The translations under genes were made by a program, and so were the position numbers. Below the pieces are notes generated by a model, which saw only the letters and a list, made by a program, of their open reading frames with translations, ran no database searches and had not been told where the DNA came from. A stretch of DNA of 16,648 bases from Pseudomonadota bacterium (lineage in GTDB: Bacteria; Pseudomonadota; Alphaproteobacteria; Rhizobiales; Xanthobacteraceae). Location of the stretch: NCBI GenBank assembly GCA_023387555.1, contig JAEWHY010000438.1, forward strand, positions 1-16,648, written 5' to 3'. This document shows, one piece after another, positions 12,265 through 16,648 of the stretch (position 1 is its first letter; every line of letters starts with the position of its first letter).

Positions 12265-13278
12265 TCAGTGATGCGAATGCCCGCCACCTTTCGGCGCGCC
12301 GCCTCCGATCGGGCCGACCTTGAACTCGACATCGACCTTGCCGGCCTTTTCGAACACCAGCGTGCCCTTCACGGTGTCGCCTTCCTTCAGGCCCTGCTTG
12401 AGGTCCATGAACATCAGGTGATAGCCGCCGGGCTTGAGTTCGATGGTCTCGCCCGGCTTGATCTCCAGACCGCTGCCGAGGTGCCGCATCTTCATGATGC
12501 CGCCCTCCATCGCCATCTCGTGGACTTCGAAGCGCCCGGCGAACGGCACCGAACCGCCCACCAGCCGGTCCGGCTCGCTGCCGTTATTGGTGATCTTCAT
12601 GAAGCCGCCCGCGACCTTGGCGCCGCCCGGCGTTGCGCGCGACCACGGCGCCTCGATCGACAACGCGCCCGCCTTGACGATCTGGTCCCCGGCCGTAGCG
12701 CCATGACCATGACTGCCACCGTGACCGCCGCCGTCCTGCTGCGCGAGAATCACCAGCGCGGGCGCCGGCGCCTTCAGCGCATGCGCGTCCTGGCCGGCCG
12801 CCGGAATCTCCGACCAGCGCCACTCGCCCTTCTCGCATTCCTGGATCACCGGAAAATAGATGCGGCCGGGCTTCATCTCGCGGGCGAGATAACCGGAGAA
12901 CGCGAACTCGTCGTAGTGATCATCCGGCAGCTTGCCGCCGCTCCACACGATCTCGCGGACGCCTTCGCTGAGTTGCCGTCCGTGAAAATGCGGATAGCTG
13001 CGGTCGTAGGCCGCGCGCGCGGTCTCGATCGTCCAGCCCGCTTTGGGCATCGGCTTGACCGCGATCACGCCGTCGGGGATCTGCGCGCGCAGTTTGACCG
13101 TGGCGGCGCCATCGCAGCCATGGGAAACCCTCAGCACCGCCTTGTAGGTCGTGCCCGCGCGCGCTTCGCGGGTTTCGAGTGTGACGTGAGCGAACGCCGA
13201 TACCGCGGCGAGCGACATCGCTGCGAATGATATGATTCCAAGCGCCACCGACGACGCAAGGCTGGACCTGCCTGACAT
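12265..13278 (-). CDS. YcnI-like (DUF1775) and PCuAC fused periplasmic copper chaperone
   Basis: The 337-residue protein joins two copper-binding domains. A signal peptide (MSGRSS...AAVSAFA) is followed by His31 of HVTLETREA. Cleavage after Ala30 would leave histidine as first mature residue, as in YcnI, where the N-terminal histidine forms the copper site. The DUF1775 domain runs to about residue 160 (GWTIE, PHFHGR, DDHYDEFAFSGYL, YFPVIQECEKG). A linker GGGHGGSHGHG (183-193) leads to a PCu(A)C domain (about 199-325) with His253-Glu-Met255, Met264, and His287-Leu-Met289, close to the family's copper motif. The tail GGGHSHH is also metal-binding in character. The family delivers copper, classically to cytochrome oxidase, or takes part in uptake. 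GGAG lies 7 nt before ATG. It is the last gene of the operon. Confidence 0.92.
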   Translation of the reverse strand: MSGRSSLASSVALGIISFAAMSLAAVSAFAHVTLETREARAGTTYKAVLRVSHGCDGAATVKLRAQIPDGVIAVKPMPKAGWTIETARAAYDRSYPHFHGRQLSEGVREIVWSGGKLPDDHYDEFAFSGYLAREMKPGRIYFPVIQECEKGEWRWSEIPAAGQDAHALKAPAPALVILAQQDGGGHGGSHGHGATAGDQIVKAGALSIEAPWSRATPGGAKVAGGFMKITNNGSEPDRLVGGSVPFAGRFEVHEMAMEGGIMKMRHLGSGLEIKPGETIELKPGGYHLMFMDLKQGLKEGDTVKGTLVFEKAGKVDVEFKVGPIGGGAPKGGGHSHH

Positions 13279-13310
13279 GTTCTTTCTCCGCTAGGCAACG
13301 TGTGATGGAC

Positions 13311-13330
13311 GCCGCGCGCTCTGGCGCGGC
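13311..13330 (-). promoter_or_regulatory. GC hairpin 7 nt after the second cruR-like stop codon
   Basis: In the mRNA, GCCGCGC (13330-13324) pairs with GCGCGGC (13317-13311) around a 6-nt loop. It begins 7 nt after the TGA of the DUF2946 gene and lacks a U-tract. By analogy with the CruR system it sits where transcription would be gated before the YcnI-PCuAC gene. Confidence 0.6.
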
Positions 13331-13337
13331 ACTGCGA

Positions 13338-13730
13338 TCACACGGCTAGCGGAGGCGCGCGGGCCGGTCCGTCACGGGCATTGGCCGTGCCGGGCAGATC
13401 AAGGCTTGCGGGAGACGCGAAGGCGAGCGGTGCGACCGGCGGCCGATGGATGATGTCCGCCACGGTCGGCGGCAGGACGAGGAAACCCGCCGCGCATGCC
13501 CCGCAGAAGACGCAATGCATCTTGCCCGAGGCGGGCGGAGGGGTACCGGGTTGCCCCGACTCCGTCAGGCCGGCATTGCCAAAGCAATGCGCCGCGAACG
13601 GATCGCCGTCGGCCGACGCCAGCGCGGGCATCGGCGCAAGCATGGTAAAGACCGCCTGCAGCGCGATCGCATAGGCCGCGATCAGCCCGATCACCCCACG
13701 CCAGCGCATGCCTTGCCATAGCCCGTTCAT
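13338..13730 (-). CDS. cruR: DUF2946 protein, CruR-like copper-responsive upstream regulator (internal copy)
   Basis: The 130-residue protein has a membrane or signal segment (about 12-32, GVIGLIAAYAIALQAVFTML). It carries a CxxC motif in KMHCVFCGACAAG (Cys73, Cys76) and the C-terminal RAPP motif at 124-127, followed only by LAV and the stop. In Bordetella pertussis a DUF2946 protein heading the bfrG TonB-receptor operon works as a sensor while being made. The nascent chain stalls at RAPP; copper bound to CxxC relieves the stall, and Rho then ends transcription before the next gene. Here the next gene is the YcnI-PCuAC chaperone, 59 nt downstream. That it works the same way is inferred from the motifs and position. 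A GAGG site precedes ATG 13730; the previous gene ends 45 nt upstream. Confidence 0.85.
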   Translation of the reverse strand: MNGLWQGMRWRGVIGLIAAYAIALQAVFTMLAPMPALASADGDPFAAHCFGNAGLTESGQPGTPPPASGKMHCVFCGACAAGFLVLPPTVADIIHRPPVAPLAFASPASLDLPGTANARDGPARAPPLAV

Positions 13731-13775
13731 GCCGCCTCGTTAGCAAATCCCAGCACGTGACACCACCAACGACAG

Positions 13776-14246
13776 CTACGGCTTTAGCCCGAGCGGATGA
13801 TGGGCCGCCGGAAGACCGGGGCCATGGTGGCCTCCGTCACGATCCACCATCACGAGGCCCTCAAATTTCGAGAACAACGGGAGGCGCGCGGGCGGAAGCA
13901 TGGCCTCCGCCTTTGCAAGATCGGCCGACAGCGCCTTCGCGCGGGCATCCGGCATGCCGACTTTCACGAGCAGGTCCGCTTTCTTCAGATCGTCGCCGGC
14001 GCACAGAACGATGTCCCAGGCCGCCCCCTTCTTCCGCAGCAGGGCGCGGCCGCCCATGTCACCCTGCGACCATCCGGCAATCGCGTGATCGCCGACGACC
14101 ACAACGGGATCGACGACAAGCCGCGCCTCCGGCTTGTCGAATGTCGCATGCAAAAGATGACGCACGGCATCTTCGTCCGGCCCTGCGGTCGCAACGCCTG
14201 CGAGACTGCACAAAACAACAAGCGCCGCGACTGATGTCCTCAGCAT
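13776..14246 (-). CDS. Copper uptake system-associated periplasmic protein
   Basis: The 156-residue product has a signal peptide (MLRTSVAALVVLCSLAGVATA) and one compact domain. Its recognisable stretches are FDKPEARLVVDPVVVVGDHAIAGWSQGDMGGRALL (about 38-72), WDIVLCAGDDLK with a single cysteine, and a C-terminal PLFSKFEGLVMVDRDGGHHGPGLPAAHHP carrying two HH pairs. I recall this family being named only as a copper uptake system-associated protein; no activity is known to me. The ATG at 14246 lies 11 nt after the TonB-receptor stop. An AAGGA site starts directly after that stop, so translation is probably coupled to the receptor. A role as periplasmic acceptor for copper entering through the receptor is a guess from context. 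Confidence 0.75.
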   Translation of the reverse strand: MLRTSVAALVVLCSLAGVATAGPDEDAVRHLLHATFDKPEARLVVDPVVVVGDHAIAGWSQGDMGGRALLRKKGAAWDIVLCAGDDLKKADLLVKVGMPDARAKALSADLAKAEAMLPPARLPLFSKFEGLVMVDRDGGHHGPGLPAAHHPLGLKP

Positions 14247-14257
14247 ATGATTTCCTT

Positions 14258-16420
14258 TCACATGCGATATCTGAGGCCGCCGTAGATCGCGCGGCCGACA
14301 CCGGGATTGAAGAGCTCCATGTTGGGTGTCGCGCGGCCTGCGGTCATGGTGGTCGAGATGTAGCGGGTATCGAGCAAGTTTCGCCCTTCGAGATAACCTG
14401 ACCAGCCCTTGCCCGGATCGTAGCCGATCCTGAAATTCAGGAGCGCATAGGGGTCGACGGTGAGGCTGTTGGCGTTGTCGGCGAAGAACGACTGCGGCAT
14501 CCATTCGACATTCGGTCCAGCGAAGAAGCCGTTCGGATTCCTGTAGACCACTTCGGCGCGAAGGTAGTGCGGCGGAACGCCGGGCAGCGTGTTGTTGCCC
14601 CAGACCGGATCGTTGTCGAAGAAGAAATCGCTGTAGGTATACGCAAGATTGAACCAGATACGATCTTCCTGGGTGACGAGCGACTTCAGGAACGCAATGC
14701 CGAGACCGGCCTCGACGCCCTGATGCACGGTGCGATCCGCGTTCACGACAGTGCAAGGTGCCCAGGGCGCCGTCGTCAGGCACTGGAACTCATTCCTGAG
14801 GTTGGTGTGGTAAAGTGACAGGTCCCACGTAAAATCGGGCCGGCGGCCGCGTGTTCCGATTTCATAGGTGGTCGCGGTCTGGGCATTCACATTTGAGCTC
14901 GCGGGCGCGGCAAACGTATTCACGTCGAAGGTCGGAACCTCGGCACTGCGCGAGATATTGGCGAACACCTGCGAGGTGGGATCGACATCCCAGAGCAGGC
15001 CGATTTTGGGCGTCCAGAGATTGTAGGTTCGACGCCCCGAGTCATCGATCTGCGCATCCCACGGATTGATGTTTGTATCGTCGAAGAAGCGATCCCGCTG
15101 ATCGCGCACCGCGTACAGGTACTGCGTTCCAGCTATCAGGGCGACGTCCGGCAGGACGTAGAAACTGTTCTCCGCATAGGCCGAATAGTTTTCCGATTTC
15201 CACAGCGCGGACATCGCCAGCGCGCCCTTCGTGGCGTTCCCGATATTCAGATACTCCCGATAGTCGATCGTGCCGGCAAGCGCGTTGACGCCGGCCACGA
15301 GGCGGTTGCGAAAACCGCCGATCAGCCGGTCGTCGGTGGCGCGGGCGAAGCCGCCGTAATCGGACACATCGTAGTCCAGCACCCGATAGATCGGGTGATC
15401 GACGTGGCGCTGATGCGTGTAGATGCCAAGCTCAACCGTCGTAGTATCGAAACGCAGCGTGGTCTTGTTGGCGACACGCACCGAATCGATATTGCGCTGC
15501 TGGTCCAGCATCACGAATTCGGGATTCGCCATCCGCGGCGTGTTCAGCGCCTGCGACTTGGACAACTCGCCGGGAAGGCGCGCCAGCCACGAGTTGGCGT
15601 TTATGTAGAAGCGCGTCTCCGCATCCGGCGAGAACTGATAGCCGAAATTTGCGTTGCCGCGTTCCATCTGGCCGCGGCTGTGTTCGCGATAGCCGTCCTC
15701 GCGCTGCGCCGAGGCGGTAACGAACCAGTCATAGGGGCCGCGAACACCACCGGTGCTGGCCTGACCGCGGACGTAGCCGAAACTTCCCGCGTCGAAACGC
15801 GCCTCGAACGGCGACGCATCGCGGCCGGACGGCGTCACGAAATTGATCGCACCACCCAGTGCATTGGCGCCATAGCGCAGTGCGTTGGCGCCCTTGAACA
15901 CCTCGACATAGCGATAGGCGCTCGGGTCGATTTCGAAGAGGTCAAACAAGCCGTCGGAGGAATTGATCGGGATTCCATCCATGAACAGGTTGATTCCGCG
16001 GTTGCCGTAATTGCGCGACAGACCGGAGCCACGAATCGAAATGCGGGCATCGGGACCCCATTTGGGCTGGATGATCACGCCGGGCACCCAGCCGAGAACG
16101 TCCTTGGCCGTTCGTGAAGGCCCGTCCTTCCATGCCGTATCCGGCACCACCTCGACGCCGCCGGGCGTGTGGTCGATCTCCCGGCGCGCCTGTTCGGTCG
16201 TCGGTATCGTCAGGCTTTGGCCCGCGGATGGGCCGGCCTGATTTTGCTGCGCGGCCGATGGTTCGGATGGACCGTCCGCGGGCTGCGGCCGCGCGGTGGT
16301 CGCGCGTCGTGTGGATTCGACGGTGATGGTTGGAAGCGTGGCGTTTTGCGCGGCCGCGACCTGCGGCAGGATTGCCGCAGCGGCCGACAGCGCGCAGGTC
16401 GCGCGCCAGAGGCGTGACAT
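14258..16420 (-). CDS. TonB-dependent outer-membrane receptor, probably for copper complexes
   Basis: This is a full-length receptor of 720 residues. It has a signal peptide (MSRLWRATCALSAAAAILPQVAAAQ), a TonB-box-like LPTITVES (29-36) and a Pro/Gln-rich linker (40-70). The plug domain has GVEVVPDTAW, DVLGWVPGVIIQPKWGPDARISIRGSGLSRNYGNRGINLFMDGIPINSSDG and the YRYVEVFKGANALRYGANALGGAINFVTP block. A 22-strand-type barrel ends in GRAIYGGLRYRM, with an unusual final methionine after the aromatic-rich strand. The family imports metal chelates using TonB energy. A copper substrate is inferred from its neighbours: a CruR-like leader upstream, then the uptake-associated protein and a PCuAC chaperone downstream. 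GGAG lies 7 nt before ATG. Confidence 0.92.
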   Translation of the reverse strand: MSRLWRATCALSAAAAILPQVAAAQNATLPTITVESTRRATTARPQPADGPSEPSAAQQNQAGPSAGQSLTIPTTEQARREIDHTPGGVEVVPDTAWKDGPSRTAKDVLGWVPGVIIQPKWGPDARISIRGSGLSRNYGNRGINLFMDGIPINSSDGLFDLFEIDPSAYRYVEVFKGANALRYGANALGGAINFVTPSGRDASPFEARFDAGSFGYVRGQASTGGVRGPYDWFVTASAQREDGYREHSRGQMERGNANFGYQFSPDAETRFYINANSWLARLPGELSKSQALNTPRMANPEFVMLDQQRNIDSVRVANKTTLRFDTTTVELGIYTHQRHVDHPIYRVLDYDVSDYGGFARATDDRLIGGFRNRLVAGVNALAGTIDYREYLNIGNATKGALAMSALWKSENYSAYAENSFYVLPDVALIAGTQYLYAVRDQRDRFFDDTNINPWDAQIDDSGRRTYNLWTPKIGLLWDVDPTSQVFANISRSAEVPTFDVNTFAAPASSNVNAQTATTYEIGTRGRRPDFTWDLSLYHTNLRNEFQCLTTAPWAPCTVVNADRTVHQGVEAGLGIAFLKSLVTQEDRIWFNLAYTYSDFFFDNDPVWGNNTLPGVPPHYLRAEVVYRNPNGFFAGPNVEWMPQSFFADNANSLTVDPYALLNFRIGYDPGKGWSGYLEGRNLLDTRYISTTMTAGRATPNMELFNPGVGRAIYGGLRYRM

Positions 16421-16450
16421 GAGAAAACTCCGATGACGATGCTGATGAAT

Positions 16451-16466
16451 GCGGCCGAACGGCCGC
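16451..16466 (-). promoter_or_regulatory. GC hairpin 6 nt after the first cruR-like stop codon
   Basis: In the mRNA, GCGGCC (16466-16461) pairs with GGCCGC (16456-16451) around a 4-nt GTTC loop. It begins 6 nt after the TGA of the DUF2946 gene and 30 nt before the receptor start. Its placement mirrors the hairpin at 13311-13330. Confidence 0.6.
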
Positions 16467-16472
16467 GTGCGA

Positions 16473-16648
16473 TCAGACCGTCAGCGGAGGCGCGCGCGCA
16501 TGTCCGGCGCGGATCGTGTGTCGGGTCGGTTCGGCATCCGGCGCGACCGCAAACCGGACGACAGAAGCGCCGTAGGAGAGCGCGAGATCGAGCGCCGTAT
16601 CCGGCAGGATCGCGGCGCCGGCCGCCACCGCGCCACACAGGATGCAGT
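16473..16648 (-). CDS. cruR: DUF2946 protein, CruR-like copper-responsive upstream regulator, C-terminal part (5' end outside window)
   Basis: This frame enters from the right edge and codes 57 residues plus stop. It begins CILCGAVAAGAAILPD and ends RAGHARAPPLTV. The CxxC(G) motif, the following AAG..LP and the RAPP motif three residues before the stop match the second DUF2946 protein at 13338-13730. Around the stop codon the DNA of the two copies is 23 of 27 bases identical (plus-strand 13334-13360 and 16470-16496). It precedes the TonB-receptor gene by 52 nt, exactly the position of the CruR upstream ORF before a TonB receptor in Bordetella. The start, signal segment and operon promoter lie outside the window. 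Confidence 0.85.
   Translation of the reverse strand, partial: CILCGAVAAGAAILPDTALDLALSYGASVVRFAVAPDAEPTRHTIRAGHARAPPLTV

Noticed and set aside
12214..13230. 338-codon plus-strand frame opposite the YcnI-PCuAC gene
   Set aside because: It is an antisense shadow without motifs; the minus-strand product has two recognisable copper domains.
14247..14783. Upstream extension of the copper-uptake-associated frame into the receptor gene
   Set aside because: It would overlap the receptor by over 500 bp. ATG 14246 starts a signal peptide with a ribosome site placed just after the receptor stop.

Overview
The window reads as chromosomal DNA of a high-GC alphaproteobacterium, most likely order Hyphomicrobiales in the Bradyrhizobium/Rhodopseudomonas/Afipia neighbourhood. 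This is inferred from the rplU-rpmA-GNAT order, the TctC/Bug solute-binding protein beside a LigAB-type dioxygenase, a GC-rich interspersed palindromic element of the kind common in that group, and strong GC bias at third codon positions. No plasmid, phage or complete mobile element is visible.

Layout. (1) 1-1036 (+): the C-terminal end of an RTX/haemolysin-type repeat protein, cut by the left edge and built of 81-residue tandem repeats. (2) 1037-1633: a gene-poor stretch ending in a tRNA-Ser(CGA) gene on the minus strand, with an AT-rich patch just 3' of the tRNA. (3) 1766-5093 (-): a catabolic block, in transcription order LysR regulator, TctC-type binding protein, LigB-type extradiol dioxygenase, LigA-type small subunit. 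A palindromic element separates the tctC and ligB genes. (4) 5220-7398 (+): a standalone flavodiiron-type metallo-beta-lactamase-fold protein divergent from the LysR gene, then a c-type cytochrome whose frame carries a DUF1127-like N-terminus, a small hypothetical protein and an RDD-like membrane protein. (5) 7701-8321 (+): an ICMT/PEMT-type membrane methyltransferase. (6) 8357-10042 (+): rplU, rpmA and a RimJ/RimL-type acetyltransferase, with a strong-looking promoter, leader hairpins and a strong terminator. (7) 10212-10502 (+): a cold-shock protein with a 5' UTR hairpin and a terminator. (8) 10593-11555 (-): a homocysteine S-methyltransferase. (9) 11785-12195 (+): a structured, possibly regulatory leader and a DUF2798 membrane protein. 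(10) 12265-16648 (-): a copper-uptake operon running off the right edge.

The copper operon is the most interesting part. In transcription order it holds a DUF2946 protein (5' part outside the window), a TonB-dependent receptor, a 156-residue copper-uptake-associated protein, a second DUF2946 protein, and a YcnI-PCuAC fusion. Both DUF2946 proteins have a CxxC motif and end in RAPP plus three residues, the signature of the CruR copper-sensing upstream ORF/arrest peptide known from Bordetella pertussis. In each case a GC-rich hairpin starts 6-7 nt after the stop codon, and the next gene is a copper-handling gene. The layout suggests one operon with two serial copper-responsive gates, one before the outer-membrane receptor and one before the periplasmic chaperone.
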